NCBI GenBank assembly: GCA_022793675.1 | Contig: JAAWDH010000027.1 | Span: 1-32,472, forward strand | Origin: Oscillospiraceae bacterium | GTDB lineage: Bacteria; Bacillota; Clostridia; Oscillospirales; Ruminococcaceae | DNA length: 32,472 nucleotides | Reading direction: 5' to 3' | Part shown: piece after piece, positions 24,068-32,380 of the stretch | Numbering within the stretch: the first letter of the stretch is position 1 | Layout of the letters: every line of letters starts with the position of its first letter | The notes under the pieces: model-generated | Database searches by the model: none | What the model was told of the DNA's origin: nothing | Seen by the model: the letters and a program-made list of their open reading frames with translations, nothing else | Made by a program: the position numbers and the translations under genes

Positions 24068-25105
24068 ATGAACCTGGAAGGAAAGCTGCGGCTGCTGTGC
24101 GAGGCGGTAGGCGTTTCCGGCGATGAAGGCGCTGCCTGCCGGAGGGCGGCGGAGATGCTGCGGGAATATACCGACGACGTGCGCGTCGACGGGAACCTGA
24201 GCGTGCTGGCCAACGTTTACGACGCTGGGGAAGACAAACCAAAGCTTTTGTTGGATGCCCATATTGATGAAATTGGCATGATTGTCACCCATATCGAGGA
24301 TGGCGGGTTTGTAAAAGTGTCGGGGTTGGGGACAGACGCTAGGCTGATGCTGGCGCAGGAGGTCGTTCTCCATGGGGAAAAGGATATCCCCGGCGTGATT
24401 TTAGCTAAAGCGCCCCATCTGACGAAACCGGAAGAACGCAAAAAGGTGCCGGAAACCAAAGAACTTTGGATTGATACCGGCTATCAGAAAGAGGAGCTGG
24501 AGAAGATCCTGATGCCCGGCGACCGGGTGACAATGAAGGGCGGCTTTACAAAGCTGCAAGGGGACTTTGTCAGCAGCAAGGCGCTGGATGACCGCAGCTG
24601 CGTCGCCTGTATCCTGGCGGCGCTGGAGGAGCTGAAGGGCGAGGAATTGCCGGTCAGTTTGACGGTTGCGTTTTCTTCACAGGAGGAAGTAGGCTGCCGC
24701 GGGGCGGTGACGGCCGCCTATCAGGCTAACGCAGATATGGCGATTGCGCTGGACGTGGGCTTTGGGATGAGCCCCGGCGTCGAAAAGCGGGACTGCGGCG
24801 AGCTGGGCAAAGGCCCGCAGATTGGCTTTGCGCCGGCCCTTGACCGCCATATTTCCAAAAAGCTCGTCGAGCTGGCCAAAGCGGAAAACATCCCTTTCCA
24901 GTACGACGTGATGGGCAGCGGCACTGGCACCAATGCCGACGGCATCAGCGTCAGCCGCGGCGGCGTGCGTACCGGGCTTATTTCGCTGCCGCTGCGCTAT
25001 ATGCATATGCCAATTGAGGTAGTCCGGCTTTGTGATATCGAGGCTGTAGGGCGGCTGCTAGCGGCCTTTATACGCCAGGCAGATCAGGTTGGGAGGGATT
25101 TTTGA
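24068..25105 (+). CDS. M42 family metallopeptidase, first of two
   Basis: 345-residue cytoplasmic aminopeptidase of the M42 family, which forms large dodecameric shells and trims peptides. Metal and catalytic residues are in place: H65 and D67 (DAHIDEIGM), the bridging Asp in ALDDRSC (D174 or D175), the Glu pair E206-E207 (SSQEEVG), D229 (ALDVG) and H313 (HMPIEV). A PDZ-like dimerisation insert fits the region 75-155. GGGAGG lies seven bases before the ATG at 24068. The stop TGA shares its last base with the start of the next gene. Exact specificity (glutamyl, leucyl or lysyl) cannot be told. Confidence 0.9.
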   Translation: MNLEGKLRLLCEAVGVSGDEGAACRRAAEMLREYTDDVRVDGNLSVLANVYDAGEDKPKLLLDAHIDEIGMIVTHIEDGGFVKVSGLGTDARLMLAQEVVLHGEKDIPGVILAKAPHLTKPEERKKVPETKELWIDTGYQKEELEKILMPGDRVTMKGGFTKLQGDFVSSKALDDRSCVACILAALEELKGEELPVSLTVAFSSQEEVGCRGAVTAAYQANADMAIALDVGFGMSPGVEKRDCGELGKGPQIGFAPALDRHISKKLVELAKAENIPFQYDVMGSGTGTNADGISVSRGGVRTGLISLPLRYMHMPIEVVRLCDIEAVGRLLAAFIRQADQVGRDF

Positions 25106-26133
25106 TGGATCTGACATTGCTTAGGGAGCTTTGCGAAATTAACGGCATTTCCGGCGATGAAAGCCGGGTGGCCCAGTATATCATCGGCAAGATTGAAGGC
25201 TTTTGTGAAAGTTGGACGGTCGACCCGATGGGCAACCTGCTGGTACATAAAAAGGGCAAGGCGCGCGCGGCCAAAAAGCTGCTGTTTTCTGCCCATATGG
25301 ACGAAGTGGGGATGCTGGTGACCCATATTACCGATGAGGGCTATTTGAACCTGGCCCAGATCGGCATTGACGAGCGGGTGGTCTTAGGGCGGCAGGTAGC
25401 GGTCGGCCGCGACGCCATCCCTGGTGTGATTGGCGCTAAGCCCATCCATCTGACCAAGGGCGAAGACCGTAACGCCGCGGTCAAGCTGAAGGATATGGCG
25501 GTGGATATCGGCTGCACAAGCAAAGAGGAGGCCGAGAAGCTGGTCAGCCCCGGCGACCCTGTTTATTTTGTCTCAGATTTTGAACGGCTGGGAGAAAAGG
25601 AAATCAAAGCGAAGGCGATTGACGACCGTTTTGGCTGCGCAGTGATGATTGAACTGATTCGGTCGGAACTGCCCTATGACTGCTGGTTTGCGTTTGTGGT
25701 ACAGGAAGAAGTCGGGCTGCGCGGGGCGACGGCCGCTGGCTATACGGTCAACCCGGATTATGTGGTGGTGTTGGAGACGACGGCTTCCGGCGACCAGCCT
25801 GGCGTTTCTGCGCCCGAGAACTGCTGCAAGCTGGGCGGCGGTGTGGTGGTGCCCTTTATGGACCGCGGAACAGTCTATCCCCGGGGCCTTTACCGCCGCT
25901 GCTTAGCGCTGGCGAAAGAAAAGGGGATCCCTGTCCAGACTAAAACGGTCATTGCTGGCGGCAACGACGCCGGCGCTTACCAGAAGGCCCGCGGCGGCGC
26001 AAAATGCCTGAACCTTTCTGCTGCGGGCAGATGCCTGCATACCCCCTGCGTGATTACCGACCTGGACGACATGGAGGCCGTAGGCAGGCTTGCTCGTGAG
26101 CTTGCCGCTTTCCTGCCGGAATACGAAGAATAG
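25105..26133 (+). CDS. M42 family metallopeptidase, second of two
   Basis: 342-residue paralogue of the preceding gene. The metal set is H64 and D66 (SAHMDEVGM), D173/D174 (AIDDRFG), E201-E202 (VQEEVGLRG), a Glu in place of Asp at E224 (VVLETTAS), and a C-terminal His (LHTPCVI). M42 enzymes with Asp or Glu at the fourth site are known to differ in specificity, so the pair may form a mixed or complementary system. GGGAGGG lies before the ATG at 25105, which overlaps the upstream TGA by one base. A strong hairpin at 26174 ends the operon. Confidence 0.9.
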   Translation: MDLTLLRELCEINGISGDESRVAQYIIGKIEGFCESWTVDPMGNLLVHKKGKARAAKKLLFSAHMDEVGMLVTHITDEGYLNLAQIGIDERVVLGRQVAVGRDAIPGVIGAKPIHLTKGEDRNAAVKLKDMAVDIGCTSKEEAEKLVSPGDPVYFVSDFERLGEKEIKAKAIDDRFGCAVMIELIRSELPYDCWFAFVVQEEVGLRGATAAGYTVNPDYVVVLETTASGDQPGVSAPENCCKLGGGVVVPFMDRGTVYPRGLYRRCLALAKEKGIPVQTKTVIAGGNDAGAYQKARGGAKCLNLSAAGRCLHTPCVITDLDDMEAVGRLARELAAFLPEYEE

Positions 26134-26173
26134 CCGCACCTTTTAGCTGTCAAAAGTTAAAGGATAGTTTTTA

Positions 26174-26215
26174 CTGCGCCGATGGGCTGTCTGCTTATCG
26201 GCGCAGCGGTATTTT
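26174..26215 (+). terminator. Terminator of the M42 operon
   Basis: CTGCGCCGAT (26174-26183) and ATCGGCGCAG (26197-26206) form a perfect 10-bp stem with a 13-base loop, then CGGTATTTTT. Its right arm also encodes the last codons of the convergent XRE gene. Confidence 0.8.
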
Positions 26216-26434
26216 TGGAAAAGGCGCACGCTCGCTGCTTAAGCCCGCTAGGTAGTCAAGGCTTACATTGTAATGCTCTGCCAGCGTGATGAACAGCCGC
26301 AGCGGGATCTCCCGTTCGCCCCGTTCATATTTGGAGTAAAGGGACTGGTCACACATCAAAAGGTCTGCGACTCTGCTTTGGGTTAGGTCGTTGTCCTCGC
26401 GCAGGTCCCGTATCCGCAGTTTTAGTTCCGCCAT
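26195..26434 (-). CDS. XRE-family HTH repressor
   Basis: 79-residue DNA-binding protein with a single Cro/CI-type helix-turn-helix: LTQSRVADLLMCDQSLYSKYERGEREIPLRLFITLAEHYNVSLDYLAG. It has no sensor domain, so it probably acts as a compact autorepressor. The ATG at 26434 follows AGAGGTGAT; a GTG nine bases earlier is in frame but sits in that site. It is transcribed divergently from a 54-residue protein gene, and the 100-bp gap holds two related palindromes that should be its operators. Its stop codon lies in the terminator hairpin of the M42 operon. Confidence 0.88.
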   Translation of the reverse strand: MAELKLRIRDLREDNDLTQSRVADLLMCDQSLYSKYERGEREIPLRLFITLAEHYNVSLDYLAGLSSERAPFPKIPLRR

Positions 26435-26463
26435 CGTGATCACCTCTGGTTTCCATTATATTT

Positions 26464-26505
26464 TAGGACAATATGTACTATTGATATTTAGGACTATTTG
26501 TCCTA
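26464..26505. promoter_or_regulatory. Two palindromic operators for the XRE repressor
   Basis: Site 1 (26464-26480) is TAGGAC-AATAT-GTACTA and site 2 (26489-26505) is TAGGAC-TATTT-GTCCTA. Site 2 is perfect in both 6-base arms and site 1 has one mismatch. The sites start 25 bp apart. Site 2 lies in the spacer of the plus-strand promoter and site 1 directly upstream of the minus-strand TATAAT (plus-strand ATTATA, 26456-26461). Confidence 0.65.
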
Positions 26506-26509
26506 CAAT
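26481..26509 (+). promoter_or_regulatory. Promoter of the 54-aa gene
   Basis: TTGATA (26481-26486), 17 bases, then TACAAT (26504-26509). Operator site 2 fills the spacer, so bound repressor should block RNA polymerase. Confidence 0.7.
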
Positions 26510-26538
26510 AAAGGAAAGAATTTTTTAGGAGGGCTTTT

Positions 26539-26703
26539 ATGGACAGATACGAGCGGATGTATTGGGAACTCTATACGAAAATAGGCCAAGTGATCGAGGA
26601 ATTGGAGGCGGCGCGGGCCGATACAGAACGGATTTTCTTACAAGAGGCGCTGAAAGAGGAAAACACACCCCAAACGAAGGAACCAGCGCAGCCTGCTAAG
26701 TAA
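26539..26703 (+). CDS. Small coiled-coil-like protein (54 aa) beside the XRE repressor
   Basis: 54 residues beginning MDRYERMYWELYTKIGQVIE and continuing in one long charged amphipathic helix to about residue 43, then a Pro/Lys-rich end (TPQTKEPAQPAK). AGGAGGG lies seven bases before the ATG, and a TTGATA/TACAAT promoter precedes it. No family is recognised. Its promoter carries the XRE operator, so it is probably the regulated partner of that repressor. It could be a small regulator, an antitoxin-like protein or a structural adaptor; nothing decides between them. No terminator is obvious after it. Confidence 0.65.
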   Translation: MDRYERMYWELYTKIGQVIEELEAARADTERIFLQEALKEENTPQTKEPAQPAK

Positions 26704-26778
26704 AAGTCGCTATAAATCTGTCAATAGGTTATTTCGATTTTTCTATATTTTTCCGAGGAAATCCCTTTTAATTTAACG

Positions 26779-26971
26779 CCAGTTGTGCTATACTAGTAAC
26801 GTTAAGGACAATACAGGGCGTTTGGGCGTCCTTTCTTCTTAGAAATTCATCAGGCGGACGGCGGAAGGGCCGCTGGGTCCGTATTATATCAGCCGGTTCC
26901 CAGCTAGCTGGGGACACTGCCTGCAGGGCGTTTGGCCCTGCCCATAAAAACGTAATAAAAGGGGTATCGCT
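26779..26971 (+). promoter_or_regulatory. murA promoter and structured leader
   Basis: An extended -10, TGC then TATACT (26779-26784), lies 188 bp before the murA start, so transcripts would carry a leader of about 180 nt. The leader has CGGAC...GTCCG enclosing GCGG-AAGG-GCCGC (about 26855-26881), CCCAGCTAGCTGGG (26899-26912) and GCAGGGC-GTTTG-GCCCTGC (26923-26941). CAGGGCGTTTGG occurs twice (26814 and 26924). No T-run follows the last hairpin, so it is not a simple terminator. No known riboswitch was recognised. The upstream part (26704-26778) is AT-rich and featureless. Confidence 0.45.
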
Positions 26972-28258
26972 TTGGAAAAATATATGATCAAGGGCGGCAG
27001 ACGCCTGCAGGGCGAGGTGTTCATCAGCGGCGCGAAAAACGCTTCCGCCGCCATCCTCCCAGCTGCTGTCCTCTCCGACGAACCAGTTGTCATCGAAAAT
27101 GTACCCAATATCAGCGACACGGATTGCGCGATCAAAATCCTGATGCGGCTGGGGGCGGATGTGAAGATGATTAACCGCTCTACCCTGCGTATCGACCCCC
27201 GGCGGGTTACTAGCCACACCGTCGAGTATGACCTGGCCAAAAATATGCGTTCCTCCTACTATTTCCTGGGGGCGCTTCTGGGGAAGCTTGGCTGCGCCGA
27301 CGTTTCCCTTCCGGGCGGCTGCGATTTGGGGCCGCGGCCCATCGACCAGCATATCAAAGGGTTCCATGCGTTGAATGCGGTGGATACCACCGAAGGCGGT
27401 ATGGTCCATCTGCGCACCGAGCATCTATCGGGCGGAAAGGTGGATTTTGACGTGGTGACAGTCGGGGCGACAATCAACGTGATGTTAGCGGCCTGCAAAG
27501 CCGACGGGCTGACGGTGTTGGAAAATGCCGCTAAGGAGCCGCACGTTGTCGATCTGGCGAATTTCCTCAATTCGATGGGTGCCGACATTATGGGCGCTGG
27601 CACAGATGTGATCAAGATCCGCGGCGTAGAGCGGCTTCATGGTACCCAATATTCGATTATCCCCGACCAGATCGAGGCGGGGACCTTTATGGTGATGGCC
27701 GCCGCCACCGAGGGCGACGTGCTGATCCGCGGCATTATCCCCAAACATTTGGAGTCGATTACGGTTAAGCTGCAAAAAATCGGCGTGCAGGTAGAAGAGT
27801 ATGACGATAGCATCCGGGTTATCGGCGGCGGGCGGCTGCAAAAGGCCAACGTCAAGACGATGCCCCATCCCGGCTTCCCCACCGATATGCAGCCGCAGAT
27901 TACCACCCTGCTGGCGATGGCCGAGGGTACAAGCATTGTCACCGAGGGCGTTTCGGACAGCCGATTCAAGTATGTAAACGAGCTGCGCCGTATGGGTGCG
28001 GATATTTCGGTTGACGGCAAAGTAGCTGTCGTACAGGGTATCGGGCGGCTGAAAGGCGCGCCGGTTAAGGCTGACGACCTGAGGGCCGGCGCAGCGATGA
28101 TTATTGCCGGGCTTGCGGCCGAAGGGGTTACAGAGATAGAAAATATCCACTTTATCGATCGGGGCTACGAGAATATCGAAAAGAAGCTCTCGGCGTTGGG
28201 GGCGGATATCCGCCGGGTAGGCGCGCCTGAAGATACTGCGCTGCAGCAGGCGCGTTGA
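26972..28258 (+). CDS. murA: UDP-N-acetylglucosamine 1-carboxyvinyltransferase
   Basis: Cytoplasmic enzyme for the first committed step of peptidoglycan synthesis, moving enolpyruvate from PEP to UDP-GlcNAc. The 428 residues are full length. The N-terminus MEKYMIKGGRRLQGEVFISGAKNA is typical, which supports the TTG start at 26972, with AAAAGGGG eight bases before it; the ATG at 26984 would remove conserved residues. C117 in LPGGCDLGPRP is the active-site cysteine that fosfomycin attacks, so the enzyme should be sensitive. The later GFPTDMQPQ, ESRFKYVNEL-like and DLRAGAAMIIAGL motifs are present. It heads a murA-walJ-rlmH run, with the next start only 3 bp after its stop codon. Confidence 0.95.
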   Translation: MEKYMIKGGRRLQGEVFISGAKNASAAILPAAVLSDEPVVIENVPNISDTDCAIKILMRLGADVKMINRSTLRIDPRRVTSHTVEYDLAKNMRSSYYFLGALLGKLGCADVSLPGGCDLGPRPIDQHIKGFHALNAVDTTEGGMVHLRTEHLSGGKVDFDVVTVGATINVMLAACKADGLTVLENAAKEPHVVDLANFLNSMGADIMGAGTDVIKIRGVERLHGTQYSIIPDQIEAGTFMVMAAATEGDVLIRGIIPKHLESITVKLQKIGVQVEEYDDSIRVIGGGRLQKANVKTMPHPGFPTDMQPQITTLLAMAEGTSIVTEGVSDSRFKYVNELRRMGADISVDGKVAVVQGIGRLKGAPVKADDLRAGAAMIIAGLAAEGVTEIENIHFIDRGYENIEKKLSALGADIRRVGAPEDTALQQAR

Positions 28259-28260
28259 GT

Positions 28261-29055
28261 ATGTCGTTCTACTACAATTTGTGCAGCTCCAGCAGCGGCA
28301 ACGCCAGCTTTGTCGGCAGCAGGGAGGCTGGGCTTTTATTTGACGCCGGGGTGGGGATCCGCAACTTTAAAAAGCTTTTGGAAGCTGCGGGGCTTACGCC
28401 GCAGGCCGTCAAGGCGATTTTTATCACCCATGAGCACGGCGACCATGTCCGCGGGCTGGAGGCGATCTCCACCCGCCATAATATCCCAGTTTACGGCGCA
28501 GCCGAAGCGCTTGACGCGCTGCTGGGCAGCGGGCGTATCTCCGGGAACCAGGAACTTCATGCGCTGAAAGGGCCAGTGAGCCTTGCCGGCTTTGAGGTCA
28601 TCCCCTTCCCCACCTCCCACGACAGCCCCGGCAGCGTCGGCTACCGGGTACATACGCCGGACGGCGCGTCGGTGGGGATCTGTACTGATTTGGGCTACGC
28701 CAGCGACGCGGTGCTGACGGGGATTTCCGGCTGCGATTTTGTGATGCTGGAAGCCAATTATGACGAGGCGATGTTAAAGTGCGGCCCCTACCCGTCCTGG
28801 CTGAAAAGGCGTATTGCCGGGCAGCAGGGCCACCTTTCCAACCGTCAGTGCGCCGAAGTGCTGGGGAAGCTGATCCCCGCTGGTACCAAGCAGGTGACAC
28901 TGGCCCATCTGAGCGAGGAGAATAACCTTCCAGCGTTGGCTTATGATACGGTGAGCCGCTATCTGTCTGAACAGGGGCTGCAAGCGCCGGACGACTACCG
29001 GATGGACGTGCTGCCTAAAGTCGGCAGCGGGAAGGTGGTCGTACTGCCGTGCTGA
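28261..29055 (+). CDS. WalJ/YycJ-type metallo-beta-lactamase-fold hydrolase
   Basis: 264-residue MBL-fold protein. The metal motif THEHGDH gives H57, H59, D61 and H62. NLCSSSSGNASFV at the start resembles the conserved LxSGSxGN opening of the YycJ/WalJ group, which is predicted to be a DNA exonuclease or phosphodiesterase. FPTSHDSPGSVGYR and GICTDLGY are further family blocks. The ATG at 28261 is preferred because the protein then starts MSFYYNLCSS; a TTG at 28255 overlaps the murA stop. The ribosome binding site is weak, so translation probably follows murA by coupling. It overlaps rlmH by seven bases. In B. subtilis walJ and rlmH also lie near each other. Confidence 0.88.
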   Translation: MSFYYNLCSSSSGNASFVGSREAGLLFDAGVGIRNFKKLLEAAGLTPQAVKAIFITHEHGDHVRGLEAISTRHNIPVYGAAEALDALLGSGRISGNQELHALKGPVSLAGFEVIPFPTSHDSPGSVGYRVHTPDGASVGICTDLGYASDAVLTGISGCDFVMLEANYDEAMLKCGPYPSWLKRRIAGQQGHLSNRQCAEVLGKLIPAGTKQVTLAHLSEENNLPALAYDTVSRYLSEQGLQAPDDYRMDVLPKVGSGKVVVLPC

Positions 29056-29531
29056 ATGTGGCCGTCCTCTGTATCGGCAAGCTGAAAGAGCGCTATCTAG
29101 CGGAGGCCTGCGCCGAGTACCAGAAGCGGCTGGCGGCCTTTTGCAAGCTGGAAATTATCGAGCTGCCGGAGTGTAAGCTCCCGGACAACCCGTCGGAAAA
29201 GCAGATTGCCGCCGGGCTTTTAAAAGAAGGGGAGCTGATACTAGGGAAAATTCCTCGGGAGGCTTTTGCAATACCGCTGTGCATTGAGGGGAAGATGCTG
29301 GCTTCGCCGCAGCTGGCGGACAAGCTTCGGGAAATCCCGCTTTCGGGGAGAAGCCAGCTGGCTTTTATTATCGGCGGTTCTTTTGGGTTGTCGGAGGCGG
29401 TCAAGGCCCGCGGCGACCTGAAATTGTCGATGTCGCCGATGACGTTTCCCCATCAGCTTGCGCGGGTGATGCTGCTGGAACAGGTCTACCGCGGCTTTTC
29501 GATTATTTCCCATGCAAAGTATCATAAATAA
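29049..29531 (+). CDS. rlmH: 23S rRNA (pseudouridine1915-N3)-methyltransferase
   Basis: 160-residue SPOUT methyltransferase that modifies pseudouridine 1915 in helix 69 of 23S rRNA. IIGGSFGLSEAV forms the knotted SAM pocket, and LKLSMSPMTFPHQLARVMLLEQVYRGFSIISHAKYHK is the characteristic C-terminus. The final motif reads HAKYHK where most members have G-x-PYHK. The start is GTG at 29049, which gives MLNVAVLCIGKLKERYL, and overlaps the walJ stop by seven bases. Coupled translation is likely. After the stop codon GCTTGCCC and GGGAAAGC form a weak hairpin. Confidence 0.94.
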   Translation: MLNVAVLCIGKLKERYLAEACAEYQKRLAAFCKLEIIELPECKLPDNPSEKQIAAGLLKEGELILGKIPREAFAIPLCIEGKMLASPQLADKLREIPLSGRSQLAFIIGGSFGLSEAVKARGDLKLSMSPMTFPHQLARVMLLEQVYRGFSIISHAKYHK

Positions 29532-29659
29532 GGTATGGCTTGCCCTTTTTGGGAAAGCTTCATTTTGTACAACTTACAGAAAGCGGCGCAGGCGTTCCCT
29601 TGCGCTGCAAGAGAGGGCGTGTCTGCTTTTTGGCAAATACGCGTGATATAAAGGAGCGA

Positions 29660-31486
29660 ATGGAATTGGTAAGGAAGGATTTGCGCAATATCGCGATTGT
29701 GGCCCACGTCGACCATGGCAAGACTACGCTGGTGGACGAAATGCTCAAACAGGGCGGGGCTTTCCGCGAAAACCAGGTTGTAGAAGACCGGGTGATGGAC
29801 TCCAACGACCTGGAACGGGAGCGGGGCATCACGATTTTAGCTAAAAACACCTCGGCGGCCTATGAGGGGGTTAAAATTAACATTATCGATACCCCCGGCC
29901 ATGCCGACTTTGGCGGTGAGGTAGAACGGGTGCTGAAGATGGTGGACGGCATCCTTTTGCTGGTGGACGCTTTTGAGGGCTGTATGCCCCAGACCCGCTT
30001 CGTGCTGCAAAAGGCGATGGAGCTGGGCCATAAGATCATTGTTATCGTCAATAAGATTGATAGGCCGGACGCCCGCCTTTATGAGATTGAGGACGAGGTG
30101 CTTGAGCTGCTGATGGATCTGAATGCGACCAACGATCAGCTGGACAGCCCGGTGGTCTATTGTTCCGGCCGCCAGGGTACGGCAAGCTTTGGGCCGGAGA
30201 CGCCCGGCAGCGACCTGCGGCCGCTGTTTGACAAGATCCTTGAGCACATCGACCCGCCCGAAGGGGACGGCGACGGCCCCTTCCAGATGATGGTTTCGGC
30301 TATCGACTATAACGATTACGTCGGGCGGATTGCCATTGGGCGGGTGACCCGCGGTGTAGTAAGGCCTGGGCAGGAAGTTTCGGTCTGCGATTTCCATAAT
30401 CCGGATACCCATTATAAGGGTAAGGTTGTCACACTCTATCAGATCGACGGGCTGAAGCGGGTGCCTTGCGAGTATGCTACGGTAGGCGATATTGTCTGCA
30501 TTTCCGGTATCGAAAGTATTTCGATTGGCGAAACCCTCTGTGACCCAGGCACGGTGGAGGCGCTGCCTTTCCAGAAAATCAGCCAGCCGACGGTAGAGAT
30601 GACCTTTTCAGTCAACACGTCCCCTTTTGCCGGGCGGGAAGGGAAATATGTCACCTCGCGGCAGATCCGCGACCGCCTTTATCGCGAACTTTTGAAAGAC
30701 GTTTCGCTGAAGGTGGAAGACACCGATTCCGCCGACAGCTTTTTAGTTTCTGGGCGGGGCGAAATGCACCTTTCCATCCTTATTGAGACAATGCGCCGGG
30801 AGGGCTATGAATTCCAGGTGAGCACCCCCCATGCGATGATTAAGGAAATCGACGGCGTCCAATGCGAGCCGATTGAGCGGCTGGTGATCGACGTGCCGGA
30901 GGAAAGCACCGGCGTGGTCATGGAGAAGATGGGCTACCGTAAAGGCGAGCTGCAGCAGATGACCCCGCAGGGCAGCCGCGTCAAGCTGGAGTTCCTAATC
31001 CCAGCGAGGGGGCTTTTCGGTTATAAAAACGAGTTTTTGACCGATACCAAAGGCGAAGGCATCATGGCTTCGGTCTTTGAGGGCTATGAGCCGATGAAGG
31101 GGGAGATCCCCCGGCGGACGACCGGTTCGCTGATTGCTTTTGAAACGGGGACGGCGGTGGCCTATGGGCTGTTTAACGCCCAGGAGCGCGGGCAGCTGTT
31201 TATCCCGGCTGGCACCGAGGTCTATGAAGGGATGATTGTCGGCCAATCCCCAAAAGCGGAGGATTTGGTGGTCAATGTCTGCAAGCGCAAGCAGCTGACC
31301 AACACCCGCGCTTCTGGTTCGGACGACGCTTTGCGGCTGGTGCCCCATAAAGAGATGAGCCTTGAACAGTGCATTGAATTTATTACCGAGGATGAGCTGA
31401 TTGAGGTGACGCCAAAGTCGCTGCGGCTGCGCAAGCGGATTTTGGACAAGACCCTGCGCCTGAAGGCCAAGGCGCGCGAAAAGTAA
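29660..31486 (+). CDS. typA: Ribosome-associated GTPase TypA/BipA
   Basis: 608-residue translational GTPase of the EF-G group, involved in ribosome assembly at low temperature and stress. G1 is AHVDHGKT (15-22), G2 RGIT, G3 DTPGH and G4 NKID. After domain 2 come the BipA-specific parts: [39 protein letters not shown] and [18 protein letters not shown]. The C-terminal [22 protein letters not shown] is diagnostic. The ATG at 29660 follows AAAGGAG by only three bases; a TTG at 29666 has better spacing and would shorten it by two residues. The open frame reaches 29540, but that stretch lacks a start site and conserved sequence. The O-acetyltransferase gene follows by 14 bp. Confidence 0.95.
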   Translation: MELVRKDLRNIAIVAHVDHGKTTLVDEMLKQGGAFRENQVVEDRVMDSNDLERERGITILAKNTSAAYEGVKINIIDTPGHADFGGEVERVLKMVDGILLLVDAFEGCMPQTRFVLQKAMELGHKIIVIVNKIDRPDARLYEIEDEVLELLMDLNATNDQLDSPVVYCSGRQGTASFGPETPGSDLRPLFDKILEHIDPPEGDGDGPFQMMVSAIDYNDYVGRIAIGRVTRGVVRPGQEVSVCDFHNPDTHYKGKVVTLYQIDGLKRVPCEYATVGDIVCISGIESISIGETLCDPGTVEALPFQKISQPTVEMTFSVNTSPFAGREGKYVTSRQIRDRLYRELLKDVSLKVEDTDSADSFLVSGRGEMHLSILIETMRREGYEFQVSTPHAMIKEIDGVQCEPIERLVIDVPEESTGVVMEKMGYRKGELQQMTPQGSRVKLEFLIPARGLFGYKNEFLTDTKGEGIMASVFEGYEPMKGEIPRRTTGSLIAFETGTAVAYGLFNAQERGQLFIPAGTEVYEGMIVGQSPKAEDLVVNVCKRKQLTNTRASGSDDALRLVPHKEMSLEQCIEFITEDELIEVTPKSLRLRKRILDKTLRLKAKAREK

Positions 31487-31500
31487 GGAGAGAATTGCAG

Positions 31501-32109
31501 ATGGACTTTATCGAACGGATGAATTCCGGTAAGCTCTATAGCTGCCATGACCAGCCGCCTGAAATGAAGGCGGAGTATCTCCGCAGCCAGGACCTCATTT
31601 ACGATTATAACCTCTGCCGGCCCGGCGAGGATGCGCGCCGGAGCGCGATCCTGCGGGAGCTGATCCCTGACCTAGGGGAGGGTTTCTGCATCGAGCCGCC
31701 CTTCCATATCACTTTCGGCAACCGCCTTCATATTGGCAAGCGGTTTTACGCCAACTTTAACATGACGATCGTCAATGATATTGACGTTTATATCGGCGAC
31801 AACGTGATGTTTGCCGCTGACGTCAGCATTTCGGTTACTGGGCACCCGGTCGCTTATGACCTGCGGCCCCGGTGCGAGCAGTTTTCTTTCCCAGTACGGA
31901 TTGGCAACAACGTTTGGATCGGTACCAATGTCATCATCCTTCCTGGCGTGACTATCGGGGATAACGCGGTAATCGGCGCGGGGAGCGTTGTGACAAAGGA
32001 TATCCCGCCCAATGTGGTGGCGATGGGGGTGCCCTGCCGGGTGGCCCGCGAGATCACCGACCGCGACCGGGAATATTATTACCATGATTTGCGGGTGGAC
32101 GGAAACTGA
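31501..32109 (+). CDS. Maltose/galactoside-type sugar O-acetyltransferase
   Basis: 202-residue acetyltransferase of the left-handed beta-helix (hexapeptide) group, which acetylates sugars with acetyl-CoA. The N-terminal helical part (DFIERMNSGKLY, AEYLRSQDLIYDYN) is the Maa-type domain. Hexapeptide turns follow: IGKRFYANFN, IGDNVMFAADV, IGNNVWIGTNVIILPGVTIGDNAVIGAGSVVTKDIP. H115 in VTGHPV is the catalytic His. AAGGAG lies ten bases before the ATG at 31501; a TTG at 31495 is possible. It shares a transcript with typA and ends at a terminator. The acceptor sugar is unknown. Confidence 0.92.
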   Translation: MDFIERMNSGKLYSCHDQPPEMKAEYLRSQDLIYDYNLCRPGEDARRSAILRELIPDLGEGFCIEPPFHITFGNRLHIGKRFYANFNMTIVNDIDVYIGDNVMFAADVSISVTGHPVAYDLRPRCEQFSFPVRIGNNVWIGTNVIILPGVTIGDNAVIGAGSVVTKDIPPNVVAMGVPCRVAREITDRDREYYYHDLRVDGN

Positions 32110-32128
32110 GGCTGGAAAATTGTCATGG

Positions 32129-32172
32129 AGCAAGGGCGGAGCCGTATAACTCACCCCCTTGCTTTTATTTTT
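32129..32172 (+). terminator. Terminator of the typA-acetyltransferase unit
   Basis: AGCAAGGG (32129-32136) pairs with CCCTTGCT (32156-32163) across a 19-base loop, followed by TTTATTTTT. Confidence 0.8.
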
Positions 32173-32222
32173 CTCCCTTTTCGGAATTGTGTACCCATGA
32201 AAAATGAGCTTATAAATACACA

Positions 32223-32251
32223 TTGCAAGCAGCAGATACATATCATAGAAT
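32223..32251 (+). promoter_or_regulatory. Candidate promoter of the right-edge gene
   Basis: TTGCAA (32223-32228), 17 bases, then TAGAAT (32246-32251), in an AT-rich stretch. This leaves a leader of about 120 nt before the ATG at 32381. Several other AT-rich hexamers nearby could serve, so the call is tentative. Confidence 0.4.
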
Positions 32252-32380
32252 ATATAAATTGAAATTGTGCCGAGGTAGAATAAAATGATTTCATTATATG
32301 AGATAAATTTTTCCAATCTGAATTTTTGGACAGGTTTCATTGCAACTTCTTTTCCAACTGCTTTGGAGGAGGAAACAGAT

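Noticed and set aside
26923-26941. GCAGGGC/GCCCTGC hairpin before murA as a terminator
   Set aside because: No T-run follows; the next bases are CCATAAAAACG.
29540-29659. N-terminal extension of TypA
   Set aside because: It is not conserved, and AAAGGAG directly before 29660 marks the start.
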